From the NCBI GenBank assembly GCA_030762895.1, contig CM061064.1:132129402-132193401 (forward strand): a stretch of 64,000 nt of DNA, in the 5' to 3' direction. Source of the DNA: Sophora flavescens. Its lineage: Eukaryota; Streptophyta; Magnoliopsida; Fabales; Fabaceae. A program made the position numbers and the translations under genes. Positions 57,101 through 64,000 of this stretch are shown piece after piece. The notes under the pieces were generated by a model. It searched no databases. It saw only the letters and a list, made by a program, of their open reading frames with translations, and was not told the origin of the DNA. Each line of letters begins with the position of its first letter. Position 1 is the first letter of the stretch.

Positions 57101-60100
57101 ACAGATTCAGAGGAACCACACTCATCATTTGACACATTAATGCATGCCTAACAGTTTACTATGATTTGACCACGTAAAGGGAACCACACATATCCTGTTA
57201 GATATATAAAACCATGTGCCTTCATCTAACAGCTAACCTGTCACGAGTTCAACCCTTGCGGCTCCATTCTTCTAAACAAAAGTTGAATTTCAGCATAAAG
57301 TACAGTGGGCCTGTGTATAGTCCATGCTACAAGCCCAAAGGGCTCTTGCATGAGGGTGCACATTAGATGTAAAAAACAATTATTATGCTTGCACCCAGCA
57401 TCTTAAGCTTTTAGGAGAGCTGGTTCTTGACAATTCCTTTTAGATTCTAGCGCCATGATTAGTACAGTATATCAGGTTTCACACATTAAATATTAAAACC
57501 ATATAATACTCATTATCAGTATGTTGTATTCTTCCAGAAAGACGTCCCATCCCAACAATACTCACTTAGAAAGTAAGTCAATATCTTTTTTTTTAGTTCC
57601 CAGTGTATCCTCCCACACAATAGGTGTGAGACTAATCTCTCGGGGTACGATCAGGAGCCTAAACGGGGACCCTCCCAATAATGGTTTTTCCATACACATG
57701 AATCCAGGGATCGAACCCAGGACCACATGCTCAAGGGACCCAAGCCCCTTCCACTTGGACCAACACACATTGGTAAAGTAATTCAACATTAAATAGCTTC
57801 AAATAATTAAGGTTGTTATTCAAGTTTTAACTATACAATTTACCCATTCTTTGTATATTTTTAACATTCAAAATTTCAAATATACACAACTACAAAAAAT
57901 AGAACTTTCTTTTTTTATTTAATATGCCCTTGATTCCTTTCATGTTTAAGTAGGAACAGTTAATAGGCAAATCAAAGCAAGGCACCACTCTAGGTGGCAT
58001 ACTGGTATGTACATAAAATTATATGTAGGTCTGCTTGCGATTTCCCTCACTCAGTAAAACTAAATTTGACAATGGTTTTTAATCACTGCAAACCTCATTA
58101 AGAATGTTCTTAAGAAAATACACAACCAATGGCCTTATCAATATAATGTTACCTACAAGGAAAAGGGCGACATGCCGATGACCTTTATCAGATGCAAGCT
58201 GCACAGGAGTGAGTCCAGCATTGTCTTTCACTGTTAGTTCTTTCTTTGTGCCTGCATGTACGAGCACAGCACACACCTCTGAATGTCCTCTTAATGCAGC
58301 CCAGTGCAACGGTGTACAACCTAAACAAATTTTGTTGAGTATTATCTCATTTAAAAAAAATAAAAAAAAAATGGCTGACAGAACGACATAAACCATAGCT
58401 TCAGGCAAATGACTTTTTCAGAAGTATTACCTAAAATAATTAACATGGTGTAATAATTTATAATAACATTCAAACTTTTATGAATTTATCATCAAATGTC
58501 AAGAACATAAACTTAAATTTCAAATCTGTGCCACAAAACCAACACTTGAAATTGAAGGCGGGGGTCTAAAGCATCCTAAAATTCAAATAGAAAAGTCCAG
58601 CATACAAATCCCGTGAAGAAGCAATATCAAGATCATGAATAAAATCAACAATAATGTATACATGACATATCCAATTGCATAATAATAATGAAACTTATAG
58701 GTGTTCATAAGAAAATGATAAAACAAATTCGCTTTGGATACTATAGGGCTGGTTTGGTTTATTTCTAATTTCCCATTTCGGTGTTATCGAATAGCGGTTA
58801 TGACGGCGCCATGGCGGAAAGCGGCGGTGGGTTTCGAAGGAAACACCATACAGTGGCGGTGGCGTGGCGGATCTCACATGGCAGTCTTTGGCGGCCACAT
58901 GGTGGGTGGCGGGCATGGCGGAGACGGCTGCCATGGCCGAAAAAGAGGGTTTTTTTGGGTTTTTTTAAAAAGGAAATGCGAAAACAGCCTTTTGGGCAGT
59001 TTGGGTTGTGCGACCCGACCCATAATATGGGCCCAAAATGGGTAAAACCCTAATGAAAATGTATGTCCCTTATTTTCCTCTCTCACTTTCATCCATGATT
59101 GAAACCTTGTTCGACCAGAACCTCTTCTTTCCACTCATTTCATACTTTCTTCTCCGACCACCCACTGTTCGGCAACACCCTCTGTCCGGCGACCACCACC
59201 ATACAACCACAGACCTCTGACGACCACTCTCTATCCGACGGCCAGCAACCACCCTCTTCTCTTCTCGTTTTTCAGTCTTTTCCGACAATGGCTTCTGAAC
59301 TAGCGTCGTTGGATGCTTCACATACCCTCTTCTCTTCTCCTTGTACCATTGTTTTTATCATTTGTTATTATTTTAATTTTGAAGTCTCGAACTTGATGAT
59401 AATCAACCTTGCTAGTAGTCTATGGTAGGTGAATATGAGACTTATATGATATTTTCTATCAATTTAGTTTATGGTTCTTGATATATGTTATTAGTCTTTT
59501 GGATTTTATATTTATTTCTACATTTTATGTTATATATATATATATATAATTTTTTTGTCCGCCATGGCATCAGCCATATGGCCGCATCGCCATCCGCTAT
59601 AATGTATGGCGGATTTTTGGCCAACCGCCATAGGCCACCATCAGCCATCAACAACACTGTCCCATTTTTATTTCAATAATTACAAAACTGACGCCTTGTT
59701 TTCGTCATGTTTCTGTTTTCAAAATTGTGTACAAAACACACTGAAAACAATTGTTTGTTGTTTTCATCGTTTCTTATACAAATCTTTACAAAAAGGAAAT
59801 AGAACGAAAACAAGGTGAAATTTTTGTAATTATTTTTTAAAACAGGAAACTAGAAACAAACCAAACAAACCTTAATATTCTTGCAAAGCCTGCCTAGTGG
59901 TCACTACCAAAAATATCAGTTTCATATATCATATGCTGCCGTCCTAGTGATATCTCTCATCTTAGCATCAGATAGAATGACATGAAACATCAGATATGTT
60001 TAATTATGTCCGGCTGAGCTTGACCAAATACTAAAAACTAGATAGATAGACTATCATGATATAAAGAATACATAATTGAGAAATTATACAATTAGATGAG

Positions 60101-62336
60101 AGAATTAAAGGCCAGCTAGGCATACCATCTTTATCTTGCCTCCCTTGACTTGCATCTCTAAATAGAAGCAATCTTATTGTATCAGTAAATCCCTTATATG
60201 CAGCCCTGGTCATAAGAAGTAAAAATTCAAGAAACAAAGTAAATAGAAACTTGGCATCATCAACAGGTTTAGCTTGCTGAATATGCAATCATAAGTATTG
60301 GAAACAGCCATTTATCACCGGTTCCTTCTTTTCCCACAGATGAACCCAAATTGTTGTATGCTGAAACTCCACTTTATGGCGTGATTAGATTTCTGGTCTT
60401 TTGAGACAAAAGGCAATGTTTGATAACTAATATATTTTGTATTTGTGATTCTGGTGTCTCTCCCTAATCATGGTGTGACTTGACTTCTGATATGTAGATT
60501 AAGTTTAGAACTCAGATTTTTACTCTTCAACTATTTGACACAATACATTTACAAACATAAAGTAAAACATAACTCTTTGAAGTACAGGGAGACCCCATTC
60601 CGTTGGTTAAAACTCCATTAAATTAATTAATTTGAAAAAGAACTACAGTTTCCCCAAAGTATTATCTTCATTATGTATTTTAACTAATTTTATGAGTGCA
60701 TTAAAAGCAAGATGAAATGTATGGTGGAAATACGACATTGACAACAAAGTCCCATCAGAGTAAGATTTCTTCACTCACGAATAAAATAAAAAGCTTTATG
60801 GCATACCAATGAAGAGGACTCCTTCCATCATTATCAGGCACATCAAAATCAGCATGGTACTTTACAACAATGTGATTTAAGAAAGCTGTTTGTCCGTATT
60901 GTGCAGCAACATGAACTGCCTGCACAAACCATTTAACTATCAAAATAGCACAGTATTGGCAACATAGATTCAATTTTATGGATTGTGTGGAATCATTACA
61001 ACATATTTGATTGCACATTCCAACATAATATTAGTGTTTGAAAGAACTATTCTATATATCATTACACAAGCATGCAAATATGAAAACCAAAAATAATAAG
61101 AATTACTTATATGTATAAATGTCAATCAGGTCTAATTGCCCAGACATCTCACCCATATTCCCTCTCTAAATTCGGATTCAGGACTATTTAACAGGTGGGA
61201 GGTAGGATGAGTCCAGGGTTTGCTTTATACATTAGATTTATACAGGTAGGGGTGTTGATCAAATTTACATAGGCACCCGAATGCTGACCCATTATTTGTA
61301 CCCAAATACCCATACAATATATAAAACTATAAAACACAATATACTTAGTTGAAGTAAAAAACATTAACTTGACAAAATCTAAAATTTTGACAGGTTCATA
61401 TAATCATTATAAATAATTTTTTAATCTTTGATCTTATTCTAATTGAAAAAATATAGAAAAAACACGCACAAGTTGCAAAGTTTCAAAAAAATACCTAAAG
61501 TAAACTAAATTCTTGCTGTGCTTCTTTTTCTGAATATAGATTGCTTACTAACTAAAGAGGTACAAACACTTAACAATATTTTCAAGATTATTATAATATT
61601 TATATTTATTAGATATAAATGTAAGAATTTACTATAAAAGGGTAACAATACCCGGTATCCATTTATATCTGCAGCTTCAACCCGAGCTCCATTCTCCAAG
61701 AGCACATCAGCAGCTGCAGTTGAACCACGAACTGCCGCCCAATGCAATGCCGTTTGTTGCATGTGGTCAGTAGCATTAACATCACCCCCATGCTTCAAAA
61801 CAAAGACACCCAAGTACAGTTAAATTAAAAAAAACACATTGAAGCCAAATCAAGTTATAATTAAGCATAACCCACAAATGCCTTCCACATAAAATTAACT
61901 TCATCATATAGAAACCCCATTCAAAGTTGCAAAAACATTATAATTTCTAGCACAACCCATAATCACCCAAAGAAGAAAAATCTAAACTAGCAAAACAAGG
62001 CGAAAATCGAATTAATTTCTACAATTTCCCAATTTTCCGATGATCAACTCTGAGCTAAATACCTGATGCACATGAAAATACACCAAAATGCAAAAATACC
62101 TGAATGAGATAATGCACAATCTCATAAAAGTTGTTAAGGGAAGCCCATTGAAGAGCATAATAACCATTAACATCGGGAACAGAAACAGAGGCACCATCTT
62201 GTTCCACGAAGGTCCTCAATTTGTGAAAGTCGCCATGAGCAGAAGCAGTGAAGACGTCGAGTATGGGAGGCTGCTGGTCGTAAGTTTCATTGGGTTTGGG
62301 GTCCATTGATACCACCTCGATCTCCGATGATGCCAT
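42480..62336 (-). CDS. Ankyrin-repeat DHHC protein S-acyltransferase (PAT23/TIP1 family)
   Basis: A membrane palmitoyltransferase that attaches fatty acids to cysteines of target proteins. Exons (minus): 62336-62100, 61792-61652, 60919-60807, 60205-60126, 58320-58157, 55953-55815, 55707-55617, 50698-50641, 50070-49993, 49862-49764, 49530-49452, 49346-49198, 42668-42480. All junctions are GT-AG and the frame is continuous for 538 aa. Ankyrin repeats span about residues 30-245 (TALHWAAVRG, HVAAQYGQTAF, SPLHWAAYKG, TPLHWAALRG). Transmembrane stretches are GYAPILLFTIVFLMILF, AVAGLWAWTALSLAVGSL, DFFIFVCMGTLTSSLSAA and VIVFLVIDAVVFLAATTLM. The cysteine-rich domain in exons 9-10 ends HCTTCKRCVEQFDHHCPW, with the catalytic DHHC at about 388-391. 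The short C-terminus DDDIAWPPLQQVAR favours PAT23 over TIP1/PAT24, which I recall as longer-tailed. No defect seen. Confidence 0.93.
42985..43142 (-). mobile_element. tRNA-derived SINE in intron 12
   Basis: On the minus strand TTTTGGTCTAGTGGTAAG fits a pol III A-box and ATGTTCAATTCCC a B-box about 55 bp on. The 3' end is not clearly defined and no target duplication was found. Confidence 0.5.
43143..44011. other. Intron 12 sequence with inverted AGGTTCACGAAC words
   Basis: CCTGGTTCACGAACC (about 43548) and CCAGGTTCACGAACTAG (about 43898) lie in a region with further GTTCATGAA-type words in both orientations. This suggests an old MITE of about 450 bp. No gene. Confidence 0.4.
44021..44561. 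mobile_element. Mutator-type MITE with long inverted repeats
   Basis: 9-bp target copies TCGTATCAA (44012-44020) and TCATATCAA (44562-44570) differ at one base. The arms run nearly to the centre: GGTGCACCACCCA, CCACTACACCACCCATGTGG and TAGTATAGTATATGTACTC all recur reversed on the right. 541 bp, no coding frame. Lies in intron 12. Confidence 0.85.
45076..45138. repeat. (TA)n microsatellite
   Basis: About 60 bp of TA with one interruption, in intron 12. Confidence 0.9.
46378..46860 (-). pseudogene. copia gag end and protease fragment
   Basis: The minus-strand frame reads SHAYLDSGATQHLN, a copia protease active-site region, preceded by a proline/glutamine-rich gag tail (46639-46860). Stops separate the two. 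It points opposite to the neighbouring copia RNase H fragment at 46940-47151. Confidence 0.65.
46940..47151 (+). pseudogene. copia RNase H C-terminal fragment
   Basis: The plus strand reads KHMEI, FLREKVLQKQL and, after a frame change, DQWADSLTEPLSPTRF and LLRDKLNVVD, the typical C-terminus of copia pol. A G-rich tract (47168-47184) follows, consistent with a polypurine tract before an LTR. Confidence 0.7.
47186..47448 (+). repeat. copia LTR remnant
   Basis: It starts TGTATACTGTGC straight after the G-rich tract and contains GTATAAATACTTG as a likely TATA box. The end at about 47448 is provisional. Confidence 0.55.
47745..49130. mobile_element. MITE-like element with degenerate internal repeats, hosting a TRIM
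   Basis: The ends GGAATTAGGCTTGGAATTGAAATTGGAATG and, reversed, CAATTGGAACAAGAATTTTAATTC-type words are loosely inverted, flanked by TTGGCC / ATAGGCC. The inside is full of CCACCATCGCTGG-like short degenerate units (47985-48240, 48790-49000). A TRIM interrupts these at 48251-48792. Borders are approximate. Confidence 0.5.
48251..48792 (+). mobile_element. TRIM (terminal-repeat retrotransposon in miniature)
   Basis: Direct repeats 48251-48479 and 48563-48792 both start TGTT..GGAAAGCCGCCTTAATTG and end CCCAAAATTCAAGA. A primer site TGGTATCAAAGCC (48480-48492) follows the left one, and GCGTGAGGGGG precedes the right one. The internal region is about 80 bp and non-coding. No perfect target duplication was seen. 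Confidence 0.75.
50500..50600 (+). repeat. TRIM LTR-like copy in intron 8
   Basis: GAGATATGACCAAAATAGTC .. TTATAAGGCTTGAGCAATC .. GGGGTTGACTTAGGCC matches the TRIM LTR pattern at 48380-48478 with many changes. Confidence 0.55.
50904..51263 (+). repeat. 5' LTR of the intron 7 gypsy element
   Basis: Begins TGATGCGGACATTAGG, contains GGCTATATAGGAGG (TATA-like) and ends GATACTCATCA, two bases before the primer site. Confidence 0.7.
51295..54005 (+). pseudogene. gypsy gag-pol (gag, knuckle, PR, RT, RNase H)
   Basis: The ATG at 51295 opens VNTRLRMDNRVDKLERGFEN. The gag core reads LEMPVFNGDEAYGWIMKIER and ALNWYQWWEE; after a frame change near 51755, VLRRFQAGLAQNPFGPL. The knuckle is LCFKCGDKWGHEHIC (about 52280-52330). 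Protease has DCGATSNFIS (about 52530) and TDVVLGMDWLASLG. RT reads DYRALNKLTIHDKFPIP, MPFGLTNAPSTFQALMN and FFDDILIYSK (53240-53575). RNase H starts RGFLGLTGYYRKFVRGYG and ends in FVVETDAS (53778-53998). Several frameshifts and stops make it inactive. Confidence 0.88.
54006..54381 (-). pseudogene. copia gag N-terminal fragment
   Basis: The minus-strand ATG at 54381 reads MAESNPFNTNNGAPVN, then LDDQNYLLWKQQVEAVI and WLLGSLSPSILPRFIG, a typical copia gag start. It ends at about 54005, where it meets gypsy RNase H head to head. Pol is missing. Confidence 0.8.
54464..54712 (-). repeat. copia 5' LTR and primer site
   Basis: On the minus strand the LTR (about 54712-54476) is followed by TGGTATCTAGAG (54475-54464) and, 83 bp on, the gag start. 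CCTATATATAGCC inside is TATA-like. The right edge is blurred by a TRIM-like repeat that begins at about 54715. Confidence 0.65.
54715..54840 (+). repeat. TRIM LTR-like copy in intron 7
   Basis: GGGCGTGAGGGGGTGTATTGG .. CATTGACTAGAGATAG .. AGCTTTTGGGATTGAGTTAGG: polypurine-type sequence followed by an LTR start, related to the TRIM at 48251-48792. Confidence 0.6.
55412..55530 (-). repeat. TRIM LTR-like copy in intron 7, minus strand
   Basis: Reversed, it reads GTCTCACATCGACTAGAGATATGG .. AGTGCTTATAAGACTTGGGC .. GAGTTAGGCCTGAAGCCCA, the same family as 48380-48478. It lies 84 bp from exon 7. Confidence 0.65.
56110..56480 (+). repeat. Short LTR-like repeat with primer site
   Basis: TTAGGAGAGTTGG is followed by TGACATTGTGGTATCAAAG (56186-56204), a Met-tRNA-type primer site, and the TTTTAGGAGAGTTGG word recurs at about 56393 and 56416. 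The same family reappears at 57205-57432. It looks like a TRIM. Confidence 0.5.
56690..56960 (-). pseudogene. LINE RT C-terminal fragment in intron 5
   Basis: The minus strand reads LLFPLFYITVAMAQNMERVM then WDFLWSGDGE and GWETCCRP, the conserved segment between RT and the zf-RVT domain of plant L1-type LINEs. It is a short fragment with no other LINE domain beside it. Confidence 0.7.
57205..57432. repeat. Second copy of the AGGAGAGTTGG repeat family
   Basis: TGTGCCTTCATCTAACAG and CTTTTAGGAGAGCTGGTTC words match 56360-56405. The copy is degraded. Confidence 0.45.
57582..57774 (-). mobile_element. tRNA-derived SINE in intron 5
   Basis: On the minus strand it reads TTGGTCCAAGTGGAAGGGGC (A-box region), then GGTCCTGGGTTCGATCCC (B-box), and ends in an A-run (plus-strand T-run 57585-57594). 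Target copies AAAGTAAGTCAA (57570-57581) and AAAGTAATTCAA (57775-57786) differ at one base. About 193 bp. Confidence 0.82.
58745..59874. mobile_element. MITE-like element in intron 4 of the S-acyltransferase gene
   Basis: The left end AGGGCTGGTTTGGTTTATTTCTAATTTCC is mirrored by the right end (reversed AAGGTTTGTTTGGTTTGTTTCTAGTTTCC). Inside, GGCGG/CCGCC and CCATGG words are concentrated at 58800-58940 and, inverted, at 59560-59650. Open frames over it are low-complexity. No transposase. Confidence 0.65.
60927..61651 (-). other. Intron 2 of the S-acyltransferase gene
   Basis: AT-rich, no gene or element recognised. Confidence 0.6.
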
Positions 62337-62640
62337 GGGAGGAGGTAGCTTCCTGCTACAGCATTAGATTCAATGGGAAAATGAGGGTTTGAAAGGGTCA
62401 AGCTTATACCCTAATTGCAATTGGGAAAAAATGGAATGGGTGCTTTGGGGTTGGTTGTTTGTTGATAAAAAGGTGAGAATGGAATCTGCAAGATTGGTTA
62501 GGCTGGATTGTTTCAGAAGATTCTTTTATCTAATTATTAATTTATTATCTGTTCTTGCGTTGATATATATCAACTTCCCCACTTCCTCTCACTTTCTATC
62601 GTCCACCATGACGGCTTTATGACCTTTCTCCTTCATGGGT
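62337..62640 (-). promoter_or_regulatory. 5' flank of the S-acyltransferase gene
   Basis: Upstream of the ATG at 62336. No confident TATA box or 5' UTR limit could be set. Confidence 0.4.
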
Positions 62641-62960
62641 TCAAATTTTCGACCTGTCTTGGATAAACGTTTTATAAAAATGAGTTTTTTTTTATTTTAT
62701 TTTATTATTAATGTAATTGATTTTGTAAAATTAATTTAGTTATAATTGTTTTAAAGTAAAGTGATTTATGTTTGGATGTTTTTATTTTGAAATTAAATTT
62801 GATGTAAAATTTAATGTAGATTTTTCAACTCAACTCAAAAGCTATTATTTCTAGCTTTTGGTCGGAATCGCTTCTGAAGGCAAAATCAATTTTACCTGAC
62901 AGTAATCAAACATCTCCTTTTTACCAAAATAGCATTTGATGTAATGCCTAATTTTAATTG
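62640..62960. repeat. MITE-like remnant related to 38773-39105
   Basis: GTAAAGTGATTTATGTTTGGAT and the following TTTTTATTTTGAAATTAA words match 38850-38900 (GAAGTGATTTATGTTTGGAT). It lies about 300-600 bp upstream of the S-acyltransferase start. Confidence 0.55.
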
Positions 62961-63839
62961 ACACTTATTTATATTATTAAAATAGGGATTTTCAAAAATC
63001 ATTTTCGAAATGTCTCCATTGAAAAGCGGAGATTTCTATGAAGTAAAAAAAAAAAAAAAACACATCTGATAAACAATTTATAACGTCAAAACATAATTCA
63101 AACCAAACTTGATCTCTGATCTTACATCAATTGTCAAGGGCGGGAAAATATAAAAAGATAAAAAAATTAAACGACTTCAATCACGTTAAAGACTTCGAAA
63201 ATAAATAGATAGAGTAATTCCAAATTGATTTTCATACATACGCATAAGTTTTCATTAGAAAATAATAGATACATAAAGTCGTATGTCAGATGGGGCAAAC
63301 AGAGTTCCCATTGGCAGCACTATAGCGGGATAAAGGTACTATATACATATACATAAGTCATAAAAACAGGAACTGCTATCACGGCTGATACAAAGAACAT
63401 CAAAGTTTCCCTTAGTATATATATACAACACAAAATAAATGAGGATTCTCAAGAATATCCCTCAAGCATGGGATCCTCCAAAAAGAAGCAAAAGTCCACA
63501 CAATGCATCATCAATCATCCGTCATCTCGGTCTCACGTACCATACGGCCATCAGAATCAGCTACTCACATACACAAGAAGAAAGAAAAAACGCATGTGGA
63601 GGTAAGATTATATGCCAAGCTCATAGCGTAGATATGGGTATGCGGCAACAAACAATCAATCAAGTGGATACATATAATTAAGGGAACTTTTATAAAATAC
63701 ATATATGTATACGATTTCATAAAAAGGCTGGGACTCGAATGCATGCCTAAGACATCAACCTAACTTTGCTCCATGGAGACTATTGTTGTCATAGTGTTTT
63801 GTCGAGATAGCATTCAGGTAATATGTGTAACAACTCGGT
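62961..63839. other. Intergenic sequence
   Basis: AT-rich with an A-run (63046-63060). No gene was recognised. Confidence 0.5.
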
Positions 63840-64000
63840 GCACAAGCCCACGATAGGAGTACGCTAAAAGCCATTTCCTCGACACTTTCACAGGAGAGTA
63901 CTTAACATCTGAATAATATTTAGTTCAGTGGAGTTTCAAGATAGCCCTATTGTCCAGGTCTCCACCGGCACCGGTGCCACATACACCAAACCATTGGCAG
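63840..64000 (-). other. Possible 3' end of another gene, cut by the window edge
   Basis: GC content rises here. A minus-strand frame from the edge reads FGVCGTGAGGDLDNRAILKL and stops at about 63930. This may be the last codons of a gene lying to the right, but no family was recognised. Confidence 0.2.

Noticed and set aside
58734..59053. Glycine/histidine-rich protein
   Set aside because: Low-complexity frame from GGCGG repeats in a MITE-like element within an intron.

Overview
The window is plant nuclear DNA, most likely from a eudicot and quite possibly a legume. The evidence is two intron-rich plant housekeeping genes, plant lineages of LTR retrotransposon (copia, chromovirus, Tat/Ogre-like), plant L1-type and RTE-type LINEs, tRNA-derived SINEs, TRIMs and many MITEs. 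The legume guess rests on the Ogre-like element with minisatellites in its 3' region and on familiar repeat wording. I could not fix a species. No rRNA, tRNA or CRISPR locus was found.

Layout. (1) 1-11046 is a nested retrotransposon block. A decayed minus-strand Ty3/gypsy element (leader, gag pieces, 5' LTR at 10476-11046) was entered by two minus-strand Ty1/copia elements, 929-5193 (TSD AGGCC) and 5595-10281 (TSD AAAAT). An LTR-like piece lies at the left edge. (2) 11334-26562 on the plus strand is an L-galactose dehydrogenase gene (ascorbate synthesis) in five exons, encoding 316 aa. Its 8.3-kb intron 3 holds an RTE LINE split by an L1-type LINE, which is itself split by a hAT-like element; a fold-back MITE also lies there. 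Its 5.3-kb intron 4 holds a rebuilt chromovirus derivative (22054-25807) that carries non-retroviral-looking coding sequence and a MITE. (3) 26563-42479 is intergenic and dominated by one 10.5-kb Tat/Ogre-like non-autonomous element (27664-38207). Its outer LTR ends point one way while its interior and inner LTR segments point the other way, making two large palindromes. (4) 42480-62336 on the minus strand is an ankyrin-repeat DHHC protein S-acyltransferase gene (PAT23/TIP1 family) in 13 exons, encoding 538 aa. Its introns hold a gypsy element, copia pieces, TRIM and LTR-like copies, a SINE with target duplication, a LINE piece and several MITEs. (5) 62337-64000 is 5' flank with a MITE-like remnant and a possible 3' end of another gene.

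The two genes are convergent (3' ends facing) and functionally unrelated. Both reading frames are continuous across the splice junctions I assigned, so both look intact although their introns are filled with transposable elements. Most other open frames are broken retroelement pieces or chance frames.
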